From: Methylobacterium sp. Leaf117
GTDB lineage: Bacteria > Pseudomonadota > Alphaproteobacteria > Rhizobiales > Beijerinckiaceae
NCBI RefSeq assembly: GCF_001422985.1
Contig: NZ_LMNL01000034.1
Coordinates: forward strand, 134,295 to 198,294
DNA length: 64,000 nt
Direction of reading: 5' to 3'
The notes beneath the pieces are model-generated. The model ran no database searches. It was given only the letters and a program-made list of their open reading frames with translations, and was not told the origin of the DNA. Numbering within the stretch: the stretch's first letter is position 1; each line of letters begins with the position of its first letter. This document shows positions 21,006 through 28,825 of this stretch, in pieces. The translations under genes were made by a program, and so were the position numbers.

Positions 21006-22193
21006 TCAGTTCGTGACGGCGACGATCTCGCCATCCTTGAAGCGGGTGAAGACGTAGTCCTGCGGCCCGAGGGCGTCGTGCTGCCCGGGCGCGAAGGGCT
21101 TGTCGTAGGTCTTGATCAGGCCCGGATAGGCCGCGACCTTGTAGAAGCCGTCGCGCACCTCCGGTCCCTTGGTCGAACCGGCGGCCTTGATCGCCAGGGC
21201 GAGCAGGTGGATGGCGTCGTAGGCGTTGGCGATGCCCACCGCCGGGGTGACGTCGGCCATCGACTTGATCGCCGGATACTTCTTCTTCAGCGCCTCGAGC
21301 ACGGCCAGCGCCTTCGGGGCGCTGTTGCCCGCGAAGGTGAAGGTCTGGATGAAATGGACCTTCGCGGCGCTCGGCCCGGCAAGCTCGTCGAAGCGTCCGC
21401 CGGCCGGCCCCCAATGCGAGACCACTGGCACGCTCCAGCCCATCCGGTCGAGGGACTTCACCACCTGGGCCGAGGGGCCGACATTGCCGACGAGGAACAG
21501 GGTGTCGGCGCCGGCCTCCCGCAGGCGGGTGAGCTGGGGCACCATGTCGAGGTCGGCGGCCTCGTACTTCTCGATGCCGGCGGCCGGCAGGTTGGCGGCC
21601 TTCAGCGCCGCCGTCAGGCCCTGCTGGTTCGACTCGCCCCAGGCGTTGTTGACCAGGATCATCCCGGGCTTCTTCGCCCCGTGAGTCTTCACCGCGTAGG
21701 CCACCAGCGCCTCGTCCACCAGGGCATCCACCGCCGAGACCCGGAAGGCGTAGTTGTCGGCGGCCCCGTTGCGGGTGATGCCGGTGCCGGCGGCCCAGGG
21801 GCCGAGGAACGGCACCTTCATCTGGTTGGCGATGGGCACCAGCGCCATCGAGACCGGCGTGTCGAGACCGCCGACCAGCGCCACCACGCCGACCCGCTGG
21901 ATCAGCTCCCGGGCGGCGAGCACGCCCTTCGACGGGTTGGCCTCGTCGTCGCGCGCCACCAGCTCCAGGGGCCGCCCGAGCACGCCGCCGCCGGCGTTGA
22001 TCTCGTCGATGGCGAGGCCGATGCCGCGGGAGATCGCCTCGCCGGATTTCGCCGATTGTCCGCTCAGCGCCGTGACGAGGCCGATCCGGATCGGCTCCGC
22101 GGCCCGCGCCGCACCGGTGAGGGGCAGCCCCAGGAGCAGGCAGGCGCCGAGCGCGAGGCGGCGGGTCAGGGGCGGCGTCGATCGGCGGGGCAT
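21006..22193 (-). CDS. Branched-chain amino acid-type periplasmic binding protein (LivK-like)
   Basis: The 395-residue protein has a signal peptide (residues 1-31, TRRLALGACLLLGLPLTGAARA then AEP) and the Peripla_BP_6 fold: IRIGLVTALSGQSAKSGEAI, GGGVLGRPLELVARDDE, and NAYDAIHLLALAIKAAGS. SD GGAGAGA precedes the ATG. It delivers the ligand to the fused LivH/LivMGF transporter. The neighbouring NTF2-like gene is of the AtzH type, sometimes found next to amide or urea uptake genes, so the ligand may not be leucine itself. A 13-bp inverted repeat lies upstream. Confidence 0.93.
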   Translation of the reverse strand: MPRRSTPPLTRRLALGACLLLGLPLTGAARAAEPIRIGLVTALSGQSAKSGEAISRGIGLAIDEINAGGGVLGRPLELVARDDEANPSKGVLAARELIQRVGVVALVGGLDTPVSMALVPIANQMKVPFLGPWAAGTGITRNGAADNYAFRVSAVDALVDEALVAYAVKTHGAKKPGMILVNNAWGESNQQGLTAALKAANLPAAGIEKYEAADLDMVPQLTRLREAGADTLFLVGNVGPSAQVVKSLDRMGWSVPVVSHWGPAGGRFDELAGPSAAKVHFIQTFTFAGNSAPKALAVLEALKKKYPAIKSMADVTPAVGIANAYDAIHLLALAIKAAGSTKGPEVRDGFYKVAAYPGLIKTYDKPFAPGQHDALGPQDYVFTRFKDGEIVAVTN

Positions 22194-22306
22194 CGGGTCT
22201 CTCCGGCGGGGAATTTGGCAACCCGTCCGCAACCGCCATGCCATCGGGCACACCGCTGACATCGCTGGGAAATTCTCGGGGCTGTCCGCGTCGGTGCCTC
22301 ACGATG

Positions 22307-22343
22307 CGCCAAAGTGCATACAGTTGTTGCATGCACTTTGGCG
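22307..22343. promoter_or_regulatory. 13-bp perfect inverted repeat in the divergent livK/NTF2 promoter region
   Basis: CGCCAAAGTGCAT (22307-22319), an 11-nt spacer, then ATGCACTTTGGCG (22331-22343). It lies 114 bp upstream of livK and 41 bp upstream of the NTF2-like gene. It is a strong candidate operator for the nearby GntR/FCD regulator; ACAGTTGT in the spacer resembles the centre of some FadR-type sites. Confidence 0.6.
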
Positions 22344-22383
22344 GCATTTGCGTCAGGTTTGGCGACGCCTCGGAGACCCGACC

Positions 22384-22803
22384 ATGCCCGATACCTCCCT
22401 CACTCAAGACATCACCGCGCGCGACGCGGCCAACGTCACCGCCTATCTCGAAGCCTCGATGGTGCCGGACCCCGAGCGGGCCGCGACCTACATGGCACCG
22501 GGCATCAGCATTGTGTTCACGGGGGCCCGCACCTTCGCGCATCCGCGCGAGGTCACCGCGTTCAATGCCGGTCGCTACGCCTGGGTGAAGAAGCGGATGG
22601 AGCGCCTCGACGTGGTGCCGGGCGATGGCGTCACCACGGTCTACAGCCTCGGCACGCTCTACGGTGCCTGGCCGGACGGGACGCCGTTCGAGGGCAACCG
22701 CTACGTCGACCGGTTCACGGTGCGGGACGGTCTGATCGTGACCATGGAGGTCTGGAACGACAGCGCCGAGCGGCTGCTCACCCGCGCCGGCCTCGACACC
22801 TGA
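22384..22803 (+). CDS. NTF2-like/SnoaL-fold protein (AtzH-type)
   Basis: The 139-residue protein shows an NTF2-like cone fold: an N-terminal helix (ARDAANVTAYLEASMVPD), then strands including FEGNRYVDRFTVRDGLIVTMEVWND. Proteins of this type (DUF3225/AtzH-like) accompany amidase and transporter genes; some act as small hydrolases or cyclases, many have unknown roles. It has no signal peptide, so acts in the cytoplasm. It is divergent from livK across the 13-bp inverted repeat and convergent with the GntR gene 7 bp away, suggesting one regulated locus. Confidence 0.82.
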   Translation: MPDTSLTQDITARDAANVTAYLEASMVPDPERAATYMAPGISIVFTGARTFAHPREVTAFNAGRYAWVKKRMERLDVVPGDGVTTVYSLGTLYGAWPDGTPFEGNRYVDRFTVRDGLIVTMEVWNDSAERLLTRAGLDT

Positions 22804-22810
22804 GCCGGGC

Positions 22811-23548
22811 TCAGCCGTCCACGGCCTCGATGTAGGGCGCCAGCAGGCGGCCGAGGTCGCGCTCGCGCGGCGGGGTCGCGACGATGCGCGCCCGCTCGGC
22901 GACCGCGTCGAGATGATGGTCCATCAGGGCGCTCACGCGCTCCGGATCGCCGGCGATCAGGGCGGCCACCAGGGCGCGGTGCTCGCTGACACCGCACTCG
23001 GCCGAATGGGGTCGGCTGTAGAGCGAGAGCACCAGGGCGCAGCGGTATCCGAGTTCGGCCACGTAGCGCTCCAGCACGGGGCTGCGGGTCATCTGGGCCA
23101 GCAACAGGTGGAACTCGGTGGCCAGCCGGATCGACCCGGCCTCGGAGCCTCCCTGCGCGGCCTCCTCCAGCGCGATATGCGCGAGCAGCGCCGCCTGCTG
23201 CGCCTCGGTGAGGCGCCCGGCCAGGCGGGCGACCACCAGCCGCTCCAGGCAGATGCGGACATCGAAGGTGTCGCGGGCCTCTTCCCAGCTCGGCGTTGCC
23301 ACCACGGCGATCCGGTTGCGCCGCAGCTCCACCAGCCCCTCGCTCGCCAGTTGCCCGAGGGCCTGACGGGCGATGGTGCGGCTGACCCCGAAGCGTTCGC
23401 CGAGGGCATCCTCCGGCAGACGGTCCCCGGGCACGATGGCCCGCTCGACGATCGCGCGGCGCAGGGCCCGGCAGATCGACCCGACCCGATCCTTGGTCCC
23501 CGCCCGCGTGTTGTCGTCCTGCGAGTGGCTCCGCAAGTGACTCTGCAT
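22811..23548 (-). CDS. GntR-family regulator, FCD (FadR) subfamily
   Basis: The protein has an N-terminal winged helix (ICRALRRAIVERAIVPGDRL, then RFGVSRTIARQALGQL) and an all-helical FCD ligand domain. The metal-site histidines fit the family: EFHLLLAQM, EHRALVAALIAGD and DHHLDAV. FCD regulators respond to small organic acids or amino acids and usually repress neighbouring genes; here probably the liv operon and the NTF2 gene. I use the ATG at 23548, inside a 12-bp tandem repeat (QSHL/QSHM units). Longer frames start at GTG 23698 or at 23746, so the start is uncertain. Confidence 0.88.
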   Translation of the reverse strand: MQSHLRSHSQDDNTRAGTKDRVGSICRALRRAIVERAIVPGDRLPEDALGERFGVSRTIARQALGQLASEGLVELRRNRIAVVATPSWEEARDTFDVRICLERLVVARLAGRLTEAQQAALLAHIALEEAAQGGSEAGSIRLATEFHLLLAQMTRSPVLERYVAELGYRCALVLSLYSRPHSAECGVSEHRALVAALIAGDPERVSALMDHHLDAVAERARIVATPPRERDLGRLLAPYIEAVDG

Positions 23549-23571
23549 GTGGCTCTGCAAGTGACTCTGCC
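23524..23571 (-). repeat. Four 12-bp tandem units at the 5' end of the GntR gene
   Basis: Plus-strand units GTGGCTCCGCAA, GTGACTCTGCAT, GTGGCTCTGCAA and GTGACTCTGCCT are contiguous, encoding QSHL-like tetrapeptides if the longer start is used. They make the start codon of the gene hard to assign. Confidence 0.85.
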
Positions 23572-23694
23572 TTTCGTCCCGTATGTGGTCCCGATTCGTC
23601 CCGGTGGTTCGGAAGCACGAGCGGGACCAGACAGGGTCCGATGCCTCCGGTCGAGGGGCCACGGGACGCTGCCTGGTGCGAAAGGCGGGAATCG

Positions 23695-23698
23695 TCAC
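23695..23698 (-). other. Alternative GTG start of the GntR gene
   Basis: If the regulator begins here rather than at 23548 it gains 50 residues, including the QSH repeats. No good SD is visible at either start. Confidence 0.2.
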
Positions 23699-24026
23699 GG
23701 GCTGCGCCCCGGCTGGGCGCCGGTGACCAGGGCGGCGGCGAGGCACCCGAGCCCGATCAGCGCGAGGCTCAGGCGCTCGCCCTGCAGCATGCGGAGGACA
23801 GGAGGCCGATCAGGCGTGGCGACCAGGCTACGGTGAGCGGCTCCTCGACGGCGAGGGCGGCAACCGGCAGCGGGATCGCCGCCGGCAGCATCTGCCAGGG
23901 CGCGAGTTCGAGGGAGTGGGCGGTCCAGTTGTGGCGGCGGACATGCAGGATGGCGATGGCCCAGCCCAGCCGGCGATGATCGATGATGAGTATCGGATCG
24001 TACAGCGAGACGGCCCCACTGCTCAT
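23695..24026 (-). pseudogene. Remnant of an EamA/DMT-family permease
   Basis: Two pieces in different frames resemble the C-terminal half of an EamA drug/metabolite exporter. The first (from 24026) reads RRHNWTAHSLELAPWQMLPA then PLPVAALAVEEPLTVAWSPR, a typical helix-loop-helix pair. The last (ending 23695) reads GERLSLALIGLGCLAAALVT, the final helix. Between them a frame change and a loss of about 40-50 residues are needed, and the N-terminal helices are absent. It is a decayed gene, not a working transporter. Confidence 0.6.
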
Positions 24027-24305
24027 ACCATCCGGATGTCAACATAGATCAAAATTCGGACCGCGAAACAAAGTGATCCGGGCGCGGTTATCGTGACAGA
24101 ACCGACCCAACACACCGGGACACGTCGCAGGCCGACGCACGATACAAGGATGCGGCGCGGTCAGATCTGGTCCTCGGGTCTGCCCCCGACCGCTGCACCA
24201 CCGCCACGATGCCGAACCGCCCTTCCGGGACATCCTGATCCCGTGCGCGGCGCGGCCTGCCGGTGCCCCGAACCCGATCCGCCACCCCTCAGGAAGAGTT
24301 TCGCG

Positions 24306-25166
24306 ATGACGGACTTCCCGAAGCCGCCCTTCGACAAGCAGCGCCAGCTCACGCCGCCGGCCCGCGACGCCGACATGGACCCGCGCCCCGATTACGGCGA
24401 GGCGCATTATCGTGGGTCGGGGCGGCTCACCGGACGGAAGACCATCATCACCGGCGCCGACAGCGGCATCGGTCGCGCCGTCGCCCTGGCCTATGCCCGC
24501 GAGGGTGCCGACGTGCTGGTCGCCTATTACGACGAGCACGACGACGCGAAGGAGACCTGCCGCCTGGTCGAGGAGGCCGGACGCAAGGCCGTGGCCGTCG
24601 CGGGCGACATCAAGGACCCCAAGCATTGCCGCGCGATCATCGACCGGGCGGTGGCGGCCTTCGGGCAGGTCGACGTCCTCGTCAACAACGCAGCCCACCA
24701 GAAGACCTTCGAGAAGCCCGAGGACATCTCCGACGAGGAGTGGGAAGTCACCTTCGCCACCAACATCCATGCGATGTTCTATCTGGTGAAGGCCGCGCTG
24801 CCGCACATGAAGGCGGGTGCGGCCATCATCAACACCACATCGGTCAATGCCGACACGCCGAGCCCGCAACTGCTCGCCTACGCCACCACCAAAGGCGCGA
24901 TCCAGAACTTCACCGGCGGTCTGGCCCAGATGCTGGCCGACCGCGACATCCGGGTGAATTGCGTCGCGCCGGGGCCGATCTGGACGCCGCTGATCCCCTC
25001 CACCATGCCGATGGAGAAGGTCCGGAGCTTCGGATCGCAGGTGCCGATGCAGCGGCCCGGCCAGCCCTGCGAACTGGCCCCCGTCTACGTCATGCTGGCG
25101 AGCCCGGAAGCCAGCTACGTCTCCGGCGCCACCATCGCGGTCACCGGCGGCAAACCTATCATCTGA
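24306..25166 (+). CDS. SDR-family oxidoreductase (YghA/glucose dehydrogenase-like)
   Basis: The 286-residue enzyme has the NAD(P) motif TGADSGIG (about residue 49), NNAA, and the catalytic Tyr/Lys as YATTK. The extended N-terminus FPKPPFDKQRQLTPPARDAD is characteristic of the YghA-type subgroup, which in soil and leaf alphaproteobacteria commonly belongs to the general stress response. Substrate is unknown; sugar alcohols or aldehydes are plausible. SD AGGAAGAG lies 7 nt before the ATG. It heads a run of very small plus-strand genes. Confidence 0.9.
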   Translation: MTDFPKPPFDKQRQLTPPARDADMDPRPDYGEAHYRGSGRLTGRKTIITGADSGIGRAVALAYAREGADVLVAYYDEHDDAKETCRLVEEAGRKAVAVAGDIKDPKHCRAIIDRAVAAFGQVDVLVNNAAHQKTFEKPEDISDEEWEVTFATNIHAMFYLVKAALPHMKAGAAIINTTSVNADTPSPQLLAYATTKGAIQNFTGGLAQMLADRDIRVNCVAPGPIWTPLIPSTMPMEKVRSFGSQVPMQRPGQPCELAPVYVMLASPEASYVSGATIAVTGGKPII

Positions 25167-25242
25167 TCACGCCCGTCATCCGAGAGCGCCCATCCTATGG
25201 CCCTGTGATCCTGTGATCAGCCGATCCTGTGAGGAGATCGCC

Positions 25243-25677
25243 ATGAACGCCCCCCGGAACCGCCCTGATGCGCCCGCGCGCCCGAGCTTGCGCGACTTCG
25301 ATGCCTCTACCGACCGGAACGGCCAGGATTTCGGTCAGGACGAGGCCCGCGATGTCGGCCGCCCGGACCGGTTGCAGCACGCGTTGGACTCGGACCCGAG
25401 CTGGCAGGCCGAGACGGCGCGCGTCGCCTCCGGCTTTCCCCGCCAGGATTCCATCGGCGGCGGCGATATCGCCAGCGTCGAGGCGACCGAGGCAGAGACG
25501 CCGGCCGCCAACCTGCGCCGCATCTCCGATCCAAGCCCTGCTTCCGATGCAAGCCTTTCCTCCAAGGCAAGCCCCGCCTCCAAGGCAAGCCTTCACTCCA
25601 AAGCAAGCCCCAATTCCAATTCGAGCCCCGATTCCGATCCGCGTCCGAGCGTGTCCGGTTCGAAAGAAACGCTCTGA
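25243..25677 (+). CDS. Disordered hypothetical protein with hexapeptide repeats
   Basis: A 144-residue frame with a strong SD (GAGGAG, 6 nt). Residues 1-94 are hydrophilic (SLRDFDASTDRNGQDFGQDE); residues 95-136 are seven hexapeptides of pattern S-[D/K/N]-x-S-x-x such as SKASPA and SKASLH. No cysteine, membrane helix or known domain is seen. It probably stays unfolded. It is the first of the small-gene islet and is followed 17 bp later by a membrane protein gene. Confidence 0.7.
   Translation: MNAPRNRPDAPARPSLRDFDASTDRNGQDFGQDEARDVGRPDRLQHALDSDPSWQAETARVASGFPRQDSIGGGDIASVEATEAETPAANLRRISDPSPASDASLSSKASPASKASLHSKASPNSNSSPDSDPRPSVSGSKETL
25525..25650 (+). repeat. Seven in-frame 18-bp units (S-x-x-S-x-x)
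   Basis: Units begin TCC at 25525, 25543, 25561, 25579, 25597, 25615 and 25633; the best-matched are TCCAAGGCAAGCCCCGCC and TCCAAGGCAAGCCTTCAC. Confidence 0.85.
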
Positions 25678-25694
25678 CACGAAGGCCGACAGCG

Positions 25695-26069
25695 ATGATT
25701 CCCACCCGCCAGCACGCCGTGGCCGAATACCTGCTGCCGGCCGCCATCGCCGCCCTCTCGCTCTCGCCGCGGCGTGGGCGCGCGACGCGCCGGATCATGA
25801 GGGTCGGGCCGGTCTGGCACTACGGCTACACGATGCTCACCCGCTACGAAGGCGGTCTCGTTCCGGCGATCGGAATGCCGACCCATCTGGCGTGCGATGC
25901 CGTCGGTGCCCTCGGCTTCGTCGGGGCGGCCGCCCTGCTGCAGGACGAGCCGGCCCGGGACCGTCTGCTGCTGGCCGCCATCGGTCTCGGGGAACTCGCC
26001 GTCATCGCGGCGAGCCGCCGGCATCCGCCGTGGGACGCGCGCGCGACGACCGATGGACGGCAGCGCTAG
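25695..26069 (+). CDS. Small membrane protein, unknown function
   Basis: A 124-residue protein with a short N-terminal hydrophobic stretch (LLPAAIAALSLSP) and two helices (THLACDAVGALGFVGAAALL and LLLAAIGLGELAVIAAS). The central segment YTMLTRYEGGLVPAIGMPTH is reminiscent of SPW-repeat-like small membrane proteins, in which a conserved loop precedes paired helices; I cannot confirm the family. It is likely in the inner membrane. Its position among stress-type small genes is the only hint at function. Confidence 0.65.
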   Translation: MIPTRQHAVAEYLLPAAIAALSLSPRRGRATRRIMRVGPVWHYGYTMLTRYEGGLVPAIGMPTHLACDAVGALGFVGAAALLQDEPARDRLLLAAIGLGELAVIAASRRHPPWDARATTDGRQR

Positions 26070-26112
26070 CGGCTCACCGAACGCCTTCCTGATCGAACCA
26101 CGGGAGCCCGCC

Positions 26113-26292
26113 ATGGAGCGCGACATCGAGGACTCGACATCGGACAAGCCGGACTCCACCGGCACCAACGCGCGTCCGCGTGAGACAACCATCGCTCAGA
26201 CCGGAGACGGTATTCCGGACGACAGCGGCCGTCCGGTGCAAGTCGATGACACGGAACTCAAGCGCATCGCCGACAAGATCCGCACGCTATAG
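26113..26292 (+). CDS. Small acidic hypothetical protein (59 aa)
   Basis: The frame starts MERDIEDSTSDKPDSTGTNA with SD GGGAG and ends DTELKRIADKIRTL. It is acidic and polar with a short C-terminal helix. No domain recognised. Confidence 0.6.
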   Translation: MERDIEDSTSDKPDSTGTNARPRETTIAQTGDGIPDDSGRPVQVDDTELKRIADKIRTL

Positions 26293-26384
26293 CCTGGCAC
26301 CGATGCGACAGCATCGCGACGGAACTGTTCGGATGCGGAACGATTGATTCCTTACCCACCCGAAACCGCAGACAGGAGCCGCGC

Positions 26385-26570
26385 ATGACGGCCAAGGCAC
26401 CGCCCGTTCCGCCCGCCAACCAGTCCGATAAGGGCCCCGGGAGCGCACCGGAAGCGCCCCTTGCCACAGGTCCGAAGGGGTCGAGCCAGACCCAGAACCC
26501 CGACAAGATCGGGCAGGCCGGCAATTCCAAGGTGAACACCACGAACCAGGGCTACCAGCAGGATCGCTAA
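26385..26570 (+). CDS. Small hydrophilic hypothetical protein (61 aa)
   Basis: Frame MTAKAPPVPPANQSDKGPGS onward, with SD CAGGAG 7 nt upstream, rich in Pro, Gln, Asn and Gly; it looks disordered. A weak sigma-EcfG-like site (GGAAC-N16-GATT at 26321-26345) lies upstream. The stop overlaps the next start as TAATG, so the two are translated together. Confidence 0.65.
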   Translation: MTAKAPPVPPANQSDKGPGSAPEAPLATGPKGSSQTQNPDKIGQAGNSKVNTTNQGYQQDR

Positions 26571-26788
26571 TGAGCACCTCGAAGAAGACGCCCGCCGCCG
26601 ACCGTCATCACGGCGGCCCCGGCAGCAGCCATCAGGACGCGTCCAAGCCGCAGGCGGACGTACGGCACGGCCCGATTCCGGGCAGTCCGACCAACGACGC
26701 GACGTCCCATGTATCCGGCGGCGGCGGTGAGCGCGACCGCCATCATGCCCACGATGCCGAGGGTAAATCCGCCGCCCGATCGCACTGA
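26570..26788 (+). CDS. Small His/Gly-rich hypothetical protein (72 aa)
   Basis: Begins MSTSKKTPAADRHHGGPGSS and ends in ERDRHHAHDAEGKSAARSH. Eleven or so histidines, several paired, might bind metal. No hydrophobic segment. Overlaps the preceding gene by one base. Confidence 0.6.
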   Translation: MSTSKKTPAADRHHGGPGSSHQDASKPQADVRHGPIPGSPTNDATSHVSGGGGERDRHHAHDAEGKSAARSH

Positions 26789-26893
26789 GTCGGCTTCTTC
26801 GGAGCTGACTTTTTCGGAACTGACCTCTGCCGAGCCGGCGTCTTCGGTGCCGGCGCCAGCCCTCAGGATCTCAACATCTCAGGAGACGCAGCG

Positions 26894-27214
26894 ATGGCGA
26901 ACGCCGATCGACACAAGATGGGTCCGGCCGCACAGGGCAAGGGCACCGGAACCGGCGCCATGACGGACCTGCCGGACGGAATCCTGGAAGAGAACATGGT
27001 TCTCAGCAATCGCGACAAGTCCCGGCACAACGACATGCGTGGGCTCGACAGCAAGATGGTCCAGACCGAGCAGTATCAGGACCATGCCGCCAACCGGGAG
27101 ATTCCGGCCGACGCGATCGAGTCGGGTCCGGCCGAAAACACGACCGGGCTCGCCAGCCCGAAGTCGGACCTGTCCGGCGCTCAGAGCAGCCTCGCCAGCC
27201 AGGATAAGCCGTAG
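26894..27214 (+). CDS. Hydrophilic hypothetical protein (106 aa)
   Basis: SD AGGAGA precedes MANADRHKMGPAAQGKGTGT. The protein is rich in Lys, Asp, Gly and Ser, with RDKSRHNDMRGLDSKMVQTE in the middle and no membrane helix or Cys. It looks like an unfolded desiccation- or stress-type protein. Upstream is a small tandem repeat (TTCGGAGCTGAC / TTCGGAACTGAC). Confidence 0.7.
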   Translation: MANADRHKMGPAAQGKGTGTGAMTDLPDGILEENMVLSNRDKSRHNDMRGLDSKMVQTEQYQDHAANREIPADAIESGPAENTTGLASPKSDLSGAQSSLASQDKP

Positions 27215-27220
27215 GCCGCA

Positions 27221-27280
27221 GAAGATCTTGCTCACGAGGATCTTGCCCGCGAGGATCTTGCCCACGAGGATCTTGCCCAT
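27221..27280 (+). repeat. Four 15-bp tandem units supplying SD and start codon of the next gene
   Basis: Units GAAGATCTTGCTCAC, GAGGATCTTGCCCGC, GAGGATCTTGCCCAC and GAGGATCTTGCCCAT; the last runs into the ATG of the gene at 27279. GAGG of each unit is SD-like, so the array may have been copied from the translation start. Confidence 0.9.
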
Positions 27281-27461
27281 GCAGACAACCACGCAGCTTC
27301 GCGACCAGGGCCGCCCCGAGACCGGCGGCCCCCGTCAGGGTCCGGGTTCCGGCGACGGTCGGACCGTCGATCAAGCCGATCAGGTCAGCAGCCTGGTGCC
27401 GCTCGGCCTCGCCATCGTGGGCGCCGGCGTGGTCGTGACCCTGGAAGCCTTCATCCACTGA
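27279..27461 (+). CDS. One-helix membrane peptide (60 aa)
   Basis: MQTTTQLRDQGRPETGGPRQ begins a polar N-terminal half; residues 38-57 (SLVPLGLAIVGAGVVVTLEA) form one membrane helix. GAGG is 9 nt upstream. Unknown function. Confidence 0.65.
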   Translation: MQTTTQLRDQGRPETGGPRQGPGSGDGRTVDQADQVSSLVPLGLAIVGAGVVVTLEAFIH

Positions 27462-27530
27462 GCCGGGCTTACCGACGGACGCGGGATCGGCTTCGGATCT
27501 CGCGACCGGATGCAATTCGGGAGATCCTTC

Positions 27531-27668
27531 GTGCCGCCCATCGACCATAAACCCAACCCTGTGCGGACGAACCGCTTCGGATGGATCGCCGCCGGTCTGC
27601 TGGTAGCAGCCCTGATCGCCTACACGATCTACTTCGTCATGATCCCATCGCCCCTGCCGCCGCAATGA
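27531..27668 (+). CDS. One-helix membrane peptide (45 aa)
   Basis: GTG start with SD GGGAGA 7 nt upstream. Polar head PPIDHKPNPVRTNR, then a membrane helix FGWIAAGLLVAALIAYTIYF and the tail VMIPSPLPPQ. The charge pattern suggests the N-terminus is cytoplasmic. Unknown function; similar in layout to the 60-residue peptide just upstream. Confidence 0.6.
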   Translation: MPPIDHKPNPVRTNRFGWIAAGLLVAALIAYTIYFVMIPSPLPPQ

Positions 27669-27883
27669 TCGGCATCAGCAAGGTGCTCACCTTGAGCCGG
27701 GCACGGGTCGCAAGGTCATCATCGGATAGTCTACTCATTGATCGAAGTTAAGATCTTTTCTAATCTGAAAATCGACCCGGCCGCATCCGACAAGTGGGAA
27801 CAAGCAACGGCGAACTGAGATTCACGGAAATGATCACGCCTTAAGATCAAAATCCTGTTCTCTCAGCTCGAAAGACTGTTTCC

Positions 27884-28384
27884 ATGGATCGACGTTCCGT
27901 TCTGTTTGCTATGGTAGGCCTGGTCTCGGCCGTGCCGCTGGCCCACGCCCAGCCCGCTTTCGACCTCGGCTCGCCGGATCAGTTCCGGCTGTCGGAACTG
28001 ATGGGCGGCGAGTTCGCCATCCAGACCAGCCGGCTCGCTCTCGAGCGCTCGCGCAGCCCCGCCATCCGCAACTTCGCGCAACTCGAGATCAACGAGCAGA
28101 CCGCCGTGGCGGCCGCCCTCGGGGCGACACCGGGCAACGTGCAGCCGCGGCCGGACCAGATGGCGATCCTGCAGCAACTACAGGGCCTCTCGCCGGGTCG
28201 AGCCTTCGACCGTGCCTACGTGCAGGGACAGATCGCCGGTCATGAGGAGTTGCTGGCGCTGAACACCGCCTATGCGCAGGGTGGCTCCGACCCCCGCAGC
28301 CGCGCGGTGGCCACCGTCGCGGTGCCGTCGGTCCAGACCCACCTGTCCATGCTCAGCAGCCTGCGCCGCGGCGGCCACGTCTGA
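27884..28384 (+). CDS. DUF4142 domain protein, exported
   Basis: The 166-residue protein has a signal peptide (residues 1-22, ending AHAQ) and the all-helical DUF4142 domain: GEFAIQTSRLALERSRSPAI, FAQLEINEQTAVAAALG, and HEELLALNTAYAQGGSDP. DUF4142 proteins are periplasmic, ferritin-like in topology and often stress-induced; the molecular role is unknown. A 215-bp, relatively AT-rich leader precedes it. A strong terminator follows. Confidence 0.87.
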   Translation: MDRRSVLFAMVGLVSAVPLAHAQPAFDLGSPDQFRLSELMGGEFAIQTSRLALERSRSPAIRNFAQLEINEQTAVAAALGATPGNVQPRPDQMAILQQLQGLSPGRAFDRAYVQGQIAGHEELLALNTAYAQGGSDPRSRAVATVAVPSVQTHLSMLSSLRRGGHV

Positions 28385-28400
28385 CGCGGATCGGAGAATC

Positions 28401-28430
28401 CCGCGGGGCAGACTGCGTCATGCCCCGCGG
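28401..28430. terminator. Bidirectional terminator between DUF4142 and CxxC genes
   Basis: Perfect 10-bp stem CCGCGGGGCA/TGCCCCGCGG with a 10-nt loop, lying between the two convergent stops; the flanks GAGAAT and ATCTC extend the pairing. Confidence 0.7.
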
Positions 28431-28460
28431 ATCTCGTGATCGACCCGTAGGGCTGGCGGC

Positions 28461-28628
28461 TCAGCCGCCGCCGATCCCGCTGGTGATGGTGCCGGTCCCC
28501 CGGCATTCGGGGCAGGGCTGGGCGTTCAGCAGTCCGGTCCACTGGCAGTGACGACACAGGTTCTCGCCGGTCCCCGGCGCGCCAGGCGTGGCCTCGTCAC
28601 CGGGTTTGGGCGGTTCCGGATCCTGCAT
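28461..28628 (-). CDS. CxxC zinc-ribbon mini-protein (55 aa)
   Basis: SD GAGGAG and ATG at 28628. After an acidic, Pro-rich start (MQDPEPPKPGDEATPGAPGT) come CRHCQWTGLLNAQPCPECRG: two CxxC pairs with the GxG spacing of the DnaJ cysteine-rich zinc finger, but only one half of it. It probably binds one zinc ion. Such proteins recur in methylobacteria, to my recollection, without a known function. Confidence 0.7.
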   Translation of the reverse strand: MQDPEPPKPGDEATPGAPGTGENLCRHCQWTGLLNAQPCPECRGTGTITSGIGGG

Positions 28629-28763
28629 TCGTCGCTCCTCATAGCTTTCGATTGTCAGATCCTGGTAAAAACTCAAACGACAACGTGTGTTCCCCTTGGG
28701 ACAGCAGAGCCATTACAGGAACTGTACGGATCAGGACTGAAGTATCGCGTGTCTCAGGACTGA

Positions 28764-28788
28764 GGAACGAGCGCGATATTCGGCGGTT
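28764..28788 (+). promoter_or_regulatory. Sigma-EcfG-like promoter of the gene at 28826
   Basis: GGAAC-N16-GGTT, one mismatch to the consensus GGAAC-N16/17-CGTT; the start codon is 37 nt downstream of the -10. Confidence 0.5.
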
Positions 28789-28825
28789 GCCCTGACATAT
28801 CTCCTCTTCGGAAAGCCTTCGTAGC

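Noticed and set aside
26321..26345. Sigma-EcfG promoter before the gene at 26385
   Set aside because: GGAAC-N16-GATT has two mismatches in the -10 element; listed only as a weak possibility.
27790..27820. GGAAC motif upstream of the DUF4142 gene
   Set aside because: No CGTT-like -10 lies 16-17 nt downstream.
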